DNA from: Rhodocyclaceae bacterium
GTDB lineage: Bacteria > Pseudomonadota > Gammaproteobacteria > Burkholderiales > Rhodocyclaceae
Length of the DNA: 64,000 bases
Reading direction: 5' to 3'
Assembly (NCBI GenBank): GCA_008080565.1
Contig: VIKE01000030.1
Coordinates: 1 to 64,000 of the forward strand
A program made the translations under genes and the position numbers. The notes under the pieces are model-generated. The model had not been told where the DNA came from, searched no databases, and saw only the letters and a program-made list of their open reading frames with translations. Numbering within the stretch: the first letter of the stretch is position 1; each line of letters opens with the position of its first letter. Of this stretch, positions 9,163-18,546 are shown in pieces.

Positions 9163-10608
9163 TTGCTGAAGGTGCTGGTTTTTCTGCCGGTGGTGGGCGC
9201 GCTCCTGCTGGCCGTTCTGCCGGTGCGCCGGGCCCTGCCGCTGTGGCAGGTGGCGATGGCTTTTGCGCTCGGGGCGCTGGGTTATGCGCTGTGGCTGGCC
9301 GGGCAATTCGAGGCGGCCGGGCCGGCGCTGCAGATGTTCGAGAGCCGGGCGTGGAATCGCCGGCTTGGTTCCTATTTTGCGCTTGGTGTCGATGGCATTT
9401 CGCTGGCCATGGTGCTGCTGACCGCGCTCCTTTCGCTGATTGCCGTGCTGATGTCGCGGCGCATGGAAGCGGGGGCGCGACTTTATTTCGTGCTGGTGCT
9501 GTTGCTCGAATCGGCGATGTTCGGCGTCTTCATGGCGCGCGACTGGTCACTTTTTTATGTCTTCTGGGAGGCGACGCTGCTCCCACTGTTTTTCCTGATC
9601 GACCGGCTGGGCGGGCCGAATCGGCAGCGCGCGGCGCTCAATTTCTTTTTGTACACGCTGGGCGGCTCGGTGTTCATGCTTGTCGCGCTGCTCTTCTTGT
9701 ATGACGCGGCGCCCGGCCACAGTTTTGCGATGGCCGACATGGCCGAGGGCGGGCGCGGCCTGCCGCTCAATACGCAATTGCTGATCTTCGCCGGGTTTTT
9801 CATCGGCTTCGGCGTAAAGATGCCGGTCTTTCCGCTACACGGCTGGTTGCCGCTGGCCCACGTCGAGGCGCCCAGCCCGGTGTCCATTTTGCTCTCCGGC
9901 GTGCTGCTCAAGATGGGGGCCTACGGGCTGATCCGTGCTGCCGAAACGCTGCCCGCGGCGCTGCTGGCGACGCAGGACTGGCTGGTCGTCATTGCCTTCA
10001 TCAGTTTGCTGTATGGCGGCATCCTCGCCTGGCGCCAGCAGGATTTGAAAGCCATGGTTGCCTATTCGTCGATTTCGCACATGGGTATCGTGCTGCTCGG
10101 CATCGCCACGCTCAACGTCACCGGCCTGACCGGCGCCGTCATGCAGATGGTGGCGCACGGGCTGACTGCCGGTCTGCTCTTCCTGATTGTCGGCCTGCTC
10201 TACCAGCGTACGCACAGCCGCGATCTGGCCGACTATGGCTCGCTGCTCGGCAAGGCGCCACGCTTCGCTTTCTTCACGGCCTTCGGGCTGCTCGCCGCCA
10301 TCGGCCTGCCGGGCAGTGCCGGCTTCATCGCCGAACTGCACGCGCTGGTCGGCGGCTATCAGCGCTGGGGCGGCTGGGTGCTGATTTTGTGCCTGGCCAT
10401 GCTCATCGGTGCCGCCTACAGCCTGCGCGTCATCGGTCGCCTGTGCCTGAGAGGCAAGACTATGGACCTGCCGGACATGACGCGGACCGAGGCGGTGGCG
10501 GCGGGCTTGCTGGCTGCCTGCATCCTTGGCCTTGGTGTCTGGCCGGCGCCTTTGCTCGACCTGATCGCCGGCAGTGTCGGCCAGGTCGCCCGACTGTTCG
10601 GGACATGA
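9163..10608 (+). CDS. NuoM/MrpD-like proton-translocating subunit of a DAB-type carbon uptake operon
   Basis: The product is 481 aa, with about 14 hydrophobic segments and the NADH-quinone oxidoreductase chain M/antiporter fold. The residues used for proton movement are present: E136 in FYVFWEATLLP, K219 in GFGVKMPVFPLHGWLP and K250 in LLKMGAYG. The start is TTG 9163, with GGAGGGG just upstream; no ATG gives a better N terminus. It is the first gene of a five-gene operon, and its TGA at 10606 is followed by the dabA ATG at 10610. The context (DabA next door, no NuoA-K genes) argues against respiratory complex I and for an energy-coupling subunit of an inorganic-carbon transporter. Confidence 0.82.
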   Translation: MLKVLVFLPVVGALLLAVLPVRRALPLWQVAMAFALGALGYALWLAGQFEAAGPALQMFESRAWNRRLGSYFALGVDGISLAMVLLTALLSLIAVLMSRRMEAGARLYFVLVLLLESAMFGVFMARDWSLFYVFWEATLLPLFFLIDRLGGPNRQRAALNFFLYTLGGSVFMLVALLFLYDAAPGHSFAMADMAEGGRGLPLNTQLLIFAGFFIGFGVKMPVFPLHGWLPLAHVEAPSPVSILLSGVLLKMGAYGLIRAAETLPAALLATQDWLVVIAFISLLYGGILAWRQQDLKAMVAYSSISHMGIVLLGIATLNVTGLTGAVMQMVAHGLTAGLLFLIVGLLYQRTHSRDLADYGSLLGKAPRFAFFTAFGLLAAIGLPGSAGFIAELHALVGGYQRWGGWVLILCLAMLIGAAYSLRVIGRLCLRGKTMDLPDMTRTEAVAAGLLAACILGLGVWPAPLLDLIAGSVGQVARLFGT

Positions 10609-10609
10609 G

Positions 10610-13600
10610 ATGAGCGCCGAAGACGACCTGCCCATCCGCGAGCGCCTGGCCCACTGGGTCGAGCATCTGACCCATGTGCTACCGGCGCAGGCGCCGATTC
10701 GCGATTTTGTCCATCACAACACGCTGCACGGCTTCCAGCATCTGCCCTTCGCCGAAGCGCTGTCGGCAGCTTCGGCGCTGACCGGGGCGGCGACCTGGTG
10801 GCCGGAGGCGAAATTCCGCGAATGTCTGGCCAATGGGCGGATCAGCGCCGACGACCTGAATGCTGCCCTCGACGATTTTGGCGTCGCCGATCTCGACGAA
10901 TCCTTGATCCGCGCCCTGAGCCGGCGCGATGTCCTGCTCGCCAGCCTGATGGCCGGCAGCGAGGTGCCCGATGCCCGTCGTCTGGGCTGGCTGCAGCGCG
11001 AAACGGGCCTCGACGACGATTTCATTTTCAGCCATTTTTCCCGGTTGACCGTGGAACAGCCGGCCCCGGCCCATGTCTCGTCCTGGCAGCAACAGGCGCA
11101 GGCCCGCTGGGCCCAACTCTGCGGCCGGGTCGGCAAATCCTGGACTTGGCGCGGCCTGCTCGAATACCTGAGCGGCGAGGACGTGCTCGAGCGCGTGCGT
11201 AGCATCCTGCAACGCCACCTTGCGGCGCATCTCGACCTCGGCGTCGCGGCCTGGCGCAACCCGGCGCAGGGGCAGGGCTTCTTCGCCGCCTGGCGGGCCA
11301 GTGCCGGCTTCGATCTGGCTTGGGAAATGGACGAGTTGCCCAATGTCCGCGACGAAATTTTGCACCTGCCCGACAGCCCGATCGACGTCCTGCTCGAAGA
11401 ACTGCCGCGCCTGATCGCCGACGAAAACCTGTGGCCCGGCTACTTGCAGCGTCTGAGCCTCGAGTTGCCCGGCTGGTCCGGCATGGTCCTCTGGCGCGAC
11501 CGCCACCCGGCGCGCGGCGATGGCACGCCGGTAGCCATGCTCGAATACCTCGCCGTGCGCGTCCTGCTCGAACGCCTGCTTGCCGACGACCTGCTGCGCC
11601 GCCTGGCCGGCGGACCGCTGCATCTGGCCGAACTGCCCGAGCACTACGCCGCTCGTCCCGATGAATTCCTCGTTCGCGAGGCGCGCCACCACGCCTGGCT
11701 ACCCGAAGAACTGCAAGGCCGCGCTGCCTGCCTGGTCGATCTGGCCAGCAACAGTCATGTCGATGTCGAAGACTGGCGCCATCTGGCCGAAGCCATCGCT
11801 CCGGCCATGCGCAGCGCCCAGGCTGATAACACCGCCTGGCAACTGGCCGCCTTGAGCCGGCCGCTCGCCCTGTCGCTGGCCGACGTGCAGACGCTGAGCC
11901 GCGAAGAAGTCGCCGCCCTGCAATCGTGTGCCGGCAGTCTGAGCCCCGCACAGCGCAGCCAGATCTGGCTGCTCGCCTACGAACGTCATTACCGCGAACA
12001 ACTGTTCTCGGCGCTGACCGCCAACCATCCGCGCCAGGCCGCGCCGGCCACCCCATCGGCCCAGGTCGTCATGTGCATGGACGACCGCGAGGAGGGCACC
12101 CGCCGCCACCTCGAAGAAATCGCCCCGGACATTGTCACCTTCGGCGCCGTCGGCTTCTTCGGCGTGCCGATCTACTGGCAAGGGCTGGATGATGCCGGCC
12201 GGACAGCGCTCTGCCCGGTCGTCGTGCGGCCGACGCAACTCGTCCGCGAACTGGGCGTCGCCGGTGCCGAAATCGAACAGGGCCAACGCGCCGCCCGCCG
12301 CGAAAGGCGTCTGCACTGGCGCGAACGCTTCAATCAGGCGACGCGCCGGCGCGCCGTGGCCGGCCCGATTTTGACCGCGCTGGGCAGTCTGCCGGCGCTG
12401 GCCGCGCTGACGGCGATGACGCTGGCCCCGGGCTGGTTCGGCGAAACGACCCGACGCTGGCGCGAGCAATACGATGGCCGACTGCCGACCCGGCTCCAGC
12501 TGACCGCCGAGCGGCAAGCCGAGGCGACGCCCGAACAGCCGCAGCTGGGCCTGACCGATGCCGAGCAGATCAAGTACGTCGAAGATTTCCTGCGCATGAT
12601 CGGCCTGGCCAGAGACTTTGCCCCGCTCATCCTGATCTTTGGCCATGGCTCGGGTAGCCGCAACAATCCCCACCTCTCGGCCTACGACTGCGGCGCCTGC
12701 TCGGGCAAACACGGCGGGCCGAATGCGCGGATCTTCGCCGCCATGGCCAATCGCCCCGAAGTACGCGCCGGACTGGCCGCGCATGGCCTGCTCATTCCCG
12801 AAAGCACCTGGTTCATCGCCGCCGAGCACAACACCTGCGACGACGGCGTTGAGTGGTACGACCTCGACACCGTGCCGGAACATTTCCATGCCGCGCTCGA
12901 TACGCTGCTGGCCCAGATCGGCGAAGCCTGCCGGGCGCATGCGGCCGAGCGCTGCCGACGCCTGGCCTCGGCGCCAGTGCGCCCAACGCCATGGAAAGCC
13001 CGCCAGCACATGCTCGGCCGGGCCAGCGACATTTCCCAGGCCCGGCCGGAACTCGGCCACGCCACCAACGCCGCGGCCTTCATCGGCCGGCGTGAGATGA
13101 GTCGCGGCCTCTTCCTTGATCGCCGCGTCTTCCTGATTTCCTACGACCCGGCCAGCGATGACGACGGCGCCATCGTCGAAGACATCCTGCTCGCCGCCGG
13201 CCCGGTCGGCGCCGGCATCGCCCTCGAATACTATTTCTCGACCGTCGATAACGAACATTTCGGCTGCGGCTCGAAAATCACCCACAACATCACCGGCCTG
13301 TTCGGCGTCATGGAAGGCGCCGATTCCGACCTGCGCACCGGCCTGCCCTGGCAGATGGTCGAAATCCACGAGCCGATGCGCCTGCTCGTCGTTGTCGAAC
13401 AGACCACGGAGCGCCTGACCGCCATCCTCAATCGCCAGCCGCCGCTGCAGGAACTGATCAACAACGAATGGATCGTTTTGGCCGCAAAATCGCCGTCGAC
13501 CGCAGCAATTGAACTTTACTGCCCGCGCCGCGGCTGGCTGCCGTGGTCCGGCAAGGCCGTGCTGCCGCAGGTCGCGCATTCGGCCGACTGGTTCGCTGGG

Positions 13601-13648
13601 GAGTCGGAGCCGCTGGCGCCGGCGATCATTCTCGGAGGCGTTCGATGA
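10610..13648 (+). CDS. dabA: DabA-type (DUF2309) inorganic-carbon transporter subunit
   Basis: The product is 1012 aa. The family is a carbonic-anhydrase-like subunit that hydrates CO2 to bicarbonate, driven by its membrane partner. The hallmarks are clear: DFVHHNTLHGFQ near residue 35; VVMCMDDREEGTRRH with C489 and D491; FGHGSGSRNNPH with H679; and YDCGACSGKHGGPNARIF with C694. These four residues correspond to the zinc site described for Halothiobacillus DabA. No transmembrane segments are visible, which fits a peripheral cytoplasmic subunit. ATG 10610 is one base after the previous stop, and the dabA stop overlaps the next start (ATGA at 13645). Two copies of the 39-bp repeat lie inside the gene (11019 and 13470). 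A role in anaplerotic or autotrophic CO2 supply is inferred. Confidence 0.9.
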   Translation: MSAEDDLPIRERLAHWVEHLTHVLPAQAPIRDFVHHNTLHGFQHLPFAEALSAASALTGAATWWPEAKFRECLANGRISADDLNAALDDFGVADLDESLIRALSRRDVLLASLMAGSEVPDARRLGWLQRETGLDDDFIFSHFSRLTVEQPAPAHVSSWQQQAQARWAQLCGRVGKSWTWRGLLEYLSGEDVLERVRSILQRHLAAHLDLGVAAWRNPAQGQGFFAAWRASAGFDLAWEMDELPNVRDEILHLPDSPIDVLLEELPRLIADENLWPGYLQRLSLELPGWSGMVLWRDRHPARGDGTPVAMLEYLAVRVLLERLLADDLLRRLAGGPLHLAELPEHYAARPDEFLVREARHHAWLPEELQGRAACLVDLASNSHVDVEDWRHLAEAIAPAMRSAQADNTAWQLAALSRPLALSLADVQTLSREEVAALQSCAGSLSPAQRSQIWLLAYERHYREQLFSALTANHPRQAAPATPSAQVVMCMDDREEGTRRHLEEIAPDIVTFGAVGFFGVPIYWQGLDDAGRTALCPVVVRPTQLVRELGVAGAEIEQGQRAARRERRLHWRERFNQATRRRAVAGPILTALGSLPALAALTAMTLAPGWFGETTRRWREQYDGRLPTRLQLTAERQAEATPEQPQLGLTDAEQIKYVEDFLRMIGLARDFAPLILIFGHGSGSRNNPHLSAYDCGACSGKHGGPNARIFAAMANRPEVRAGLAAHGLLIPESTWFIAAEHNTCDDGVEWYDLDTVPEHFHAALDTLLAQIGEACRAHAAERCRRLASAPVRPTPWKARQHMLGRASDISQARPELGHATNAAAFIGRREMSRGLFLDRRVFLISYDPASDDDGAIVEDILLAAGPVGAGIALEYYFSTVDNEHFGCGSKITHNITGLFGVMEGADSDLRTGLPWQMVEIHEPMRLLVVVEQTTERLTAILNRQPPLQELINNEWIVLAAKSPSTAAIELYCPRRGWLPWSGKAVLPQVAHSADWFAGESEPLAPAIILGGVR
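11019..11057 (+). repeat. 39-bp GTTGACCGT repeat, copy 3 (inside dabA)
   Basis: ATTTCATTTTC, spacer AGCC, ATTTTT, then CCCGGTTGACCGTGGAAC. The full 39-bp register is kept although the stretch is coding (it encodes part of FIFSHFSRLTVEQ). Confidence 0.85.
13470..13508 (+). repeat. 39-bp GTTGACCGT repeat, copy 4 (degenerate, inside dabA)
   Basis: TTTTGGCCGCAAAAT followed by CGCCGTCGACCGCAGCAA. The core has T-to-C changes (GTCGACCGC), but the two AT tracts and the terminal GCAA are at consensus spacing. It is in coding sequence near the dabA 3' end. Confidence 0.5.
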
Positions 13649-15171
13649 TCCCGCTGCTCGCCAACCTGCCCGAATGGATCTGGCTCGTCCCCGTCCTGCC
13701 GCTGGTCGCCGTCGTCATCAATGCCGCCCGCGTCCTGCTCGGCACCGCCACCGGCGATGCCGCCGAGCCGCTGACCGCCCGGCTGTCTTCGCTGGCAGCT
13801 TTCAGCGGGCTGGCTCTCATGCTCGCCATCGACGTCTTGGCAATCATCGACGCGCCCCCCGGCCACCTTCGCCTCGCCCACTGGTTCGGCAACGGCAACT
13901 GGGAGGCCACCTTCTCCTTCATGCTCGACCCACTGTCGCTGACGCTGGGTACGCTGACGGCGCTGATCGGCTGGCTGGTCATCCGCTTTTCGGCCAATTA
14001 CCTGCACCGCGAGGCCGGCTTCCATCGCTTCTTCATCGCGCTGAGTTTCTTCCTGGCCGGCATCCAGCTCGTCCTGCTCGCCGGTAACGGGCTGCTCGCC
14101 TTCGTTGGCTGGGAAATGTGCGGTGTCTCGTCCTTCTTGCTCATCGGCTACGCCTGGCATCGGCCGGTGGCGACCGGCAACGCGCTGTTCGCCTTCGTCA
14201 CCAATCGCGGCGGTGATGCCGGCTTTCTGCTCGCCCTCGGCCTGGCCGCGACATGGCTGGGCGGCTTCGAGTGGACGTTGTTGTCGAAAGCCTCGCAGAT
14301 CAGCGTCGTCAATGACCGTCTGCTGGTCATTGGCTTCGTCATCGCGGCGCTCGCCAAATCGGCGCAACTGCCTTTCTCGGCGTGGATCACCAAGGCGCTC
14401 GAAGGGCCGACGCCATCGTCGGCCATCTTCTACGGCGCGGTCATGGTCCATGCCGGCGTCTATTTGATGCTGCGTCTCGAACCATTGCTCCTCCAGGTGC
14501 CCGACGTCATGTTCGGCCTCGTCGTCGCCGGTGCGCTGACGGCCATCTACGCCTGGCTGTGCGGCCTGGTGCAGACCGACGTCAAGTCGGCGTTGATCTT
14601 CGCGACGCTCTTTCAGGTCTCGCTGATGTTCGTCGCCATCGGCCTTGGCTGGACGACGCTGGCCCTCGTCCATCTCTGCCTGCATGCCGGCTGGCGGGTC
14701 TGGCAGTTCCTCGTCGCGCCATCGTGGCTGGTCATCACCCGCGAGCGGCCGCCTCCGCCGCCGGCCTGGCTGCGCAACAATCAGTTGTTGTACACCGCCG
14801 CCCTGCAACGTTTCTGGCTCGACAAGCTGGCCGATACGCTGTTCGTCCAGCCGACGGCATCCTTCTCGCGCGATGCCCACGCCTTCGAAGAGCATTTCAT
14901 CGACCACGCCATCGGCCAGCCAGGGCAGGGCAAGGCAGTTCATGCCGACCGCCCGCTGGTCATAGTCGATGGCTTGCCGGGGCGCCTGTTGGCCTGGGCA
15001 TCGGATGTCCTGCAACGCATCGAATATCGCCTGTTGCTGCGCGGCAAGGGCGGCACCGCCGAAAAGCTCATGCACCGGGCCGGCGCCTACCTGCGCACGC
15101 TGGAAAACCTGCTTGAACAGCCGCGCTACCTGATGATGGCCGTGATGGCGACTTTCGTGGTGATCCTGTGA
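13645..15171 (+). CDS. DabB-like membrane subunit (NuoL/MrpA family)
   Basis: The product is 508 aa. It carries the chain-5 (NuoL/NdhF) signature: FVGWEMCGVSSFLLIG with E157, then AALAKSAQLPFSAWITKAL with K238 and EGPTPSSA, then QTDVKSALIF. It is shorter than complex I NuoL (about 610 aa), in line with DabB proteins that lack the long lateral helix. It is the expected membrane partner of DabA and should pass protons to drive CO2 hydration. ATG 13645 overlaps the dabA stop and is preceded by GGAGG; the end overlaps the next GTG (GTGA). The residues between about 400 and 460 are a soluble insert-like segment rich in charged residues. Confidence 0.85.
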   Translation: MIPLLANLPEWIWLVPVLPLVAVVINAARVLLGTATGDAAEPLTARLSSLAAFSGLALMLAIDVLAIIDAPPGHLRLAHWFGNGNWEATFSFMLDPLSLTLGTLTALIGWLVIRFSANYLHREAGFHRFFIALSFFLAGIQLVLLAGNGLLAFVGWEMCGVSSFLLIGYAWHRPVATGNALFAFVTNRGGDAGFLLALGLAATWLGGFEWTLLSKASQISVVNDRLLVIGFVIAALAKSAQLPFSAWITKALEGPTPSSAIFYGAVMVHAGVYLMLRLEPLLLQVPDVMFGLVVAGALTAIYAWLCGLVQTDVKSALIFATLFQVSLMFVAIGLGWTTLALVHLCLHAGWRVWQFLVAPSWLVITRERPPPPPAWLRNNQLLYTAALQRFWLDKLADTLFVQPTASFSRDAHAFEEHFIDHAIGQPGQGKAVHADRPLVIVDGLPGRLLAWASDVLQRIEYRLLLRGKGGTAEKLMHRAGAYLRTLENLLEQPRYLMMAVMATFVVIL

Positions 15172-16667
15172 GCGGCCTGACCGAAATCTTCTGGACCGAG
15201 CAAGCCAGCCTGCCGCTGCTCCTCGCCCTGCAACTGCTGCCGCTGCTCGGCGCGGCCGTGGTCTATGCCCTCAACGAGCGGCGAACCGGCGTCACGCTCG
15301 GCAAGGTCTTCGCGCTGGGCGAATTGGTGCTTTGCATCGTCGCCGTCAGCCACATCAACCCGACCCTGCCCGCCCTGCAACTGGCTGAACGCTTCGCGCC
15401 GCTGGCCTACCACGTCGCGGTCGACGGCCTGAGCCTGCTCTTTTTGCTGCTCGTCGCCCTGCTCACTTTGCTCATGACGCTCTACGGCATGAGTCGCGGC
15501 ATGATTTCGCCGGGCCGGTTGTTTGCCGTCCTGCTGCTGGCCGAAGCCGGGCTGGTCGGCATGCTGGTGACGGTCAATGTGGCGTGGTTCGCCGCCTTCT
15601 CGGCCCTCGAATTGTGGGCGGTGGTTTTCCTGCTCCGCCGCTGGGCCTCGTCGCGGGCTGAAATCCACGCGCTGGCTCGCTTCGTCCAGTATCAGGCCTT
15701 CGGCTGGGTGCTTTTCGCGGCCGGCTGTCTGGTGCTCGGCTGGGGCCACGCCGAGGCAACCGGCGGCCGATGGAGCTTCGATCTCTTCGATCTGGTCGGC
15801 GCCGTGCCGGTTGGCAAGTTCCAGACCGCCGCCTTCTACCTGCTGTTCTACGGCCTGGCCGTGCGCACGCCGCTCTTCCCGCTGCACGGCTGGCTGCCCA
15901 ACATGGCGCAGCACGGCCTGATCGCCGTTGCCCCGGCGCTGATGGTCGGCGTCAAGGTCGGCATCTACGGCATGATGCGTTTCGTCCTGCCGCTGACCCC
16001 GGCGGCGGTCGAAACCTGGCAGCCCTACGTCGTCGGCTTCGCCATGGCCGGCGTCTTCTTCACGGCAGCGCTGGCTTTCCAGCAGAGCAACCTGCGCCGC
16101 CTGCTCGCCTTCGCCGTGGTCAGTCACACCAGCCTGCTCGTCATCGGCCTGTTCAGCCTGCACGAGTCGGGCATCCAGGGCGCCATGCTGCTCGCTGCCA
16201 ACTTCGGGCTGGCGGTGACCGGCATGTGGTTCATCGTCGGCTTCGTCTTCCGGCGCACCGGGACGACCGAGTTGCACGAACTGTCCGGCCTGTTCGAGCG
16301 CATCCCCTTCCTCGCCATCGCCTTCCTGACTTTCGGCCTGGCCATCGTCGGCATGCCCGGCACGCCGGGTTTCGATGCCGCTCACCTGATTCTCGAAGCT
16401 TCCATCGACAAATTCGGCGCCCTGCCGACGGTGGCGACGGCCCTCGGCAACGTCGCGGCGGCCGGTTTCCTGCTCTGGGCTTTTCAGCGGGCCTTCCTGT
16501 CGCAGGCGAAAGCCGGTGGCCACGATGTCGACCGCACCTTGCCGATGGAATACGTCGTCTGCGGCATCGCGCTGGCCGCCATGCTGGCCATCGGCTTCTT
16601 CACCGAGCCCTGGCTGTACCTGACCGAAACGGCCAGCCAGGCGGCCGCGGCGAGGTTCGTGCGATGA
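15168..16667 (+). CDS. Divergent NuoM-like membrane subunit of the dab operon
   Basis: The product is 499 aa with about 14 hydrophobic helices; start GTG 15168 overlaps the preceding stop. It has the chain M/N fold (RTPLFPLHGWLPN, KVGIYGMMR, AFAVVSHTSLLVIG), but key residues have changed. The lysine before PLFPLHGW, normally GVKxP, is an arginine here (AVRTPLFPLHGW). The usual FWE glutamate is replaced, with the nearest glutamate (E148 in FSALELW) two positions later. It may be a structural or altered-stoichiometry subunit rather than a standard proton channel. It is tightly coupled on both sides within the operon. Confidence 0.8.
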   Translation: MSGLTEIFWTEQASLPLLLALQLLPLLGAAVVYALNERRTGVTLGKVFALGELVLCIVAVSHINPTLPALQLAERFAPLAYHVAVDGLSLLFLLLVALLTLLMTLYGMSRGMISPGRLFAVLLLAEAGLVGMLVTVNVAWFAAFSALELWAVVFLLRRWASSRAEIHALARFVQYQAFGWVLFAAGCLVLGWGHAEATGGRWSFDLFDLVGAVPVGKFQTAAFYLLFYGLAVRTPLFPLHGWLPNMAQHGLIAVAPALMVGVKVGIYGMMRFVLPLTPAAVETWQPYVVGFAMAGVFFTAALAFQQSNLRRLLAFAVVSHTSLLVIGLFSLHESGIQGAMLLAANFGLAVTGMWFIVGFVFRRTGTTELHELSGLFERIPFLAIAFLTFGLAIVGMPGTPGFDAAHLILEASIDKFGALPTVATALGNVAAAGFLLWAFQRAFLSQAKAGGHDVDRTLPMEYVVCGIALAAMLAIGFFTEPWLYLTETASQAAAARFVR

Positions 16668-18121
16668 GCCTGCCGCTGCTCTCCCTGCTCCTGTTCCTGC
16701 CGCTCGGCGGCATCGCGGCGATCTGGCTGCTGCCGGCGCGGGCGACGCGCCATGTCGTGGCCTTCTCCATGCTCGTCACGCTGGCTCTGGCCACCGCCGC
16801 ACTGGTCGCCTACGACCCGGCCGGGGCGCGTTTCCAGCTGCTCGAACGGGTGTCGTGGATCGCCAGCCTGAATATTCATTACCTCGTCGCGGTCGACGGC
16901 ATTTCCGTGCTGTTTTTGCCGGCCACCGCGCTGCTTTTCCTCGGCTCGCTGGTCGCCAGCTGGAACGCGGTGCCCGATGCGCCACGCCTGCATTTCAGCC
17001 TGCTGTTGTTGTTCGAGATGGCGACACTGGGCATTTTCTGCGCCCTCGATACGGCGCTGTTCTTCGTCTTCTGGGAACTGACGCTGGTCCCGCTCTATTT
17101 TCTTCTCGGCCGCTGGGGCGTGACTGGCGGCAGCGCCCACGCCGCGGCGCGCTATTTCCTGATCATGCTGGCCGGCGGCATCCCGCTGCTCATCGCCTTC
17201 GTCATCCTCGCCACCAGCCAGCCGGTGCCGACTTTCGACCTGACAGTCCTGCTTGCTACTCCGCTGCCGCGATCGACGCAGACGGCGGTGTTCCTGCTCT
17301 GCCTGCTCGGTTTTGGCGTAAAGGTGCCGCTCGTCCCGCTCCATACCTGGCTGTCGCAGTTTGCGCTGGCCGCGCCCGGTTCGCTGACGGCCCTGATCGT
17401 CGGCCTCAAGCTCGGTGCCTTCGGCCTGATCCGCTTCGCCATTCCGCTCGCGCCGCAGGCGGCGCTCGACCTGCACTGGCTGCTCGCCGGGCTGGGCACC
17501 GTCGCCATTCTCTACGGCGCGGTCGGCATGCTGGCCCAGAGCAACCTGCGCATCGGTCTGGCCTACGCCAGCATCTGCCACGTCGGGCTGGCCGTGCTCG
17601 GCCTGGCTTCCTACACGGCGCAGGCGGCGCAGGGCGCGGTGTCGCTGCTGCTCAGCTTCTCGGTGGCGACCGGCGGCGCCTTCGTGCTGCTCGAGTTCCT
17701 GCGCCAGCGTACCGGCTCAACCGACGTCAACGCGCTGGGCGGTGCGGCCAAAACCATGCCGCTGCTCGCCACAGGCTTCCTGATCTGCGGCCTGGCCGGC
17801 GTCGGCATGCCAGGCACGAGCAGTTTCCCCGGTGAATTCATGCTCATCATCGCCGCCCTGCAAAGCCACACCGGCGCCGGCATGGCCGCGCTGTTCGGCC
17901 TCTCCATCGCGGCCGGCGGCTTCCTGTCGCTCTATCGCAAAGCCTTTTTCGGCCCGGTAAGCCGGGCCGCGGTGGCCAACGCCAGCGACCTCCGGCCGCG
18001 CGAATGGGCTGTGTTGGTGGCGCTGATTGTCATGATCGCCACCATCGGCATCTACCCCGGGCCATGGATCGAAATTGTCAGGCCAGCGGCTGAAGCCTGG
18101 GCGGCGGGCTTGCAACGCTAG
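16664..18121 (+). CDS. NuoM-like membrane subunit, last gene of the dab operon
   Basis: The product is 485 aa, starting at ATG 16664, which overlaps the previous stop (ATGA). It is a standard antiporter-type subunit: E138 in FFVFWELTLVPLYFLL, K220 in GFGVKVPLVPLHTWLS, and a further lysine in VGLKLGAFGLIRF. This makes four NuoL/NuoM-type proteins plus DabA in one transcript, more than the two-gene dabB-dabA pair described from Halothiobacillus neapolitanus. The gene ends at 18121; the next 74 nt hold a 39-bp repeat, and no terminator is obvious. Confidence 0.82.
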   Translation: MSLPLLSLLLFLPLGGIAAIWLLPARATRHVVAFSMLVTLALATAALVAYDPAGARFQLLERVSWIASLNIHYLVAVDGISVLFLPATALLFLGSLVASWNAVPDAPRLHFSLLLLFEMATLGIFCALDTALFFVFWELTLVPLYFLLGRWGVTGGSAHAAARYFLIMLAGGIPLLIAFVILATSQPVPTFDLTVLLATPLPRSTQTAVFLLCLLGFGVKVPLVPLHTWLSQFALAAPGSLTALIVGLKLGAFGLIRFAIPLAPQAALDLHWLLAGLGTVAILYGAVGMLAQSNLRIGLAYASICHVGLAVLGLASYTAQAAQGAVSLLLSFSVATGGAFVLLEFLRQRTGSTDVNALGGAAKTMPLLATGFLICGLAGVGMPGTSSFPGEFMLIIAALQSHTGAGMAALFGLSIAAGGFLSLYRKAFFGPVSRAAVANASDLRPREWAVLVALIVMIATIGIYPGPWIEIVRPAAEAWAAGLQR

Positions 18122-18148
18122 AAGGCGCCGCAAGCAGGCAATCGGAAG

Positions 18149-18187
18149 ATTTCGATTTTGGCTGTTTTTTACGGTTGACCGTGGAAG
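18149..18187 (+). repeat. 39-bp GTTGACCGT repeat, copy 5 (intergenic)
   Basis: ATTTCGATTTT, GGCTG, TTTTTT, then ACGGTTGACCGTGGAAG. It lies in the 74-nt gap between the convergent dab operon and yjdM, almost filling it. Confidence 0.85.
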
Positions 18188-18195
18188 TCTGAAAA

Positions 18196-18534
18196 TCAGG
18201 CCTTCTTGACGAACTCCGACTTGAGCTGCATGGCGCCGATGCCGTCGATCTTGCAATCGATGTCGTGGTCGCCATCGATCAGGCGGATGTTCTTGACCTT
18301 GGTGCCAACCTTGACGACCGAGGACGAGCCCTTGATCTTGAGATCCTTGATGACGGTAACCGAGTCGCCATCCTGCAGGACGTTGCCGTTGGCATCCTTC
18401 CAGACGCGGGCCTGCTCGGTGCTTTCGCCGGCATCTTTGCTCCACTCATGGGCGCATTCCGGGCAGACGTAGTTCGTGCCGTCTTCGTAGGTGTATTCCG
18501 ATTTGCACTTCGGACAGTTCGGCAAGCCGCTCAT
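18196..18534 (-). CDS. yjdM: YjdM (PhnA-type) zinc-ribbon protein
   Basis: The product is 112 aa and closely matches E. coli YjdM: an N-terminal zinc ribbon ([13 protein letters not shown], then CPECAHEW) followed by the conserved domain with [38 protein letters not shown] and [20 protein letters not shown]. coli YjdM was once named PhnA; a role in phosphonate use is not established, and the function is unclear. ATG 18534 is preceded by AAGGAAA. It follows the SulP transporter gene on the same strand with 12 nt between them, so they are probably co-transcribed. Confidence 0.88.
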   Translation of the reverse strand: MSGLPNCPKCKSEYTYEDGTNYVCPECAHEWSKDAGESTEQARVWKDANGNVLQDGDSVTVIKDLKIKGSSSVVKVGTKVKNIRLIDGDHDIDCKIDGIGAMQLKSEFVKKA

Positions 18535-18546
18535 GGAGTTTCCTTT

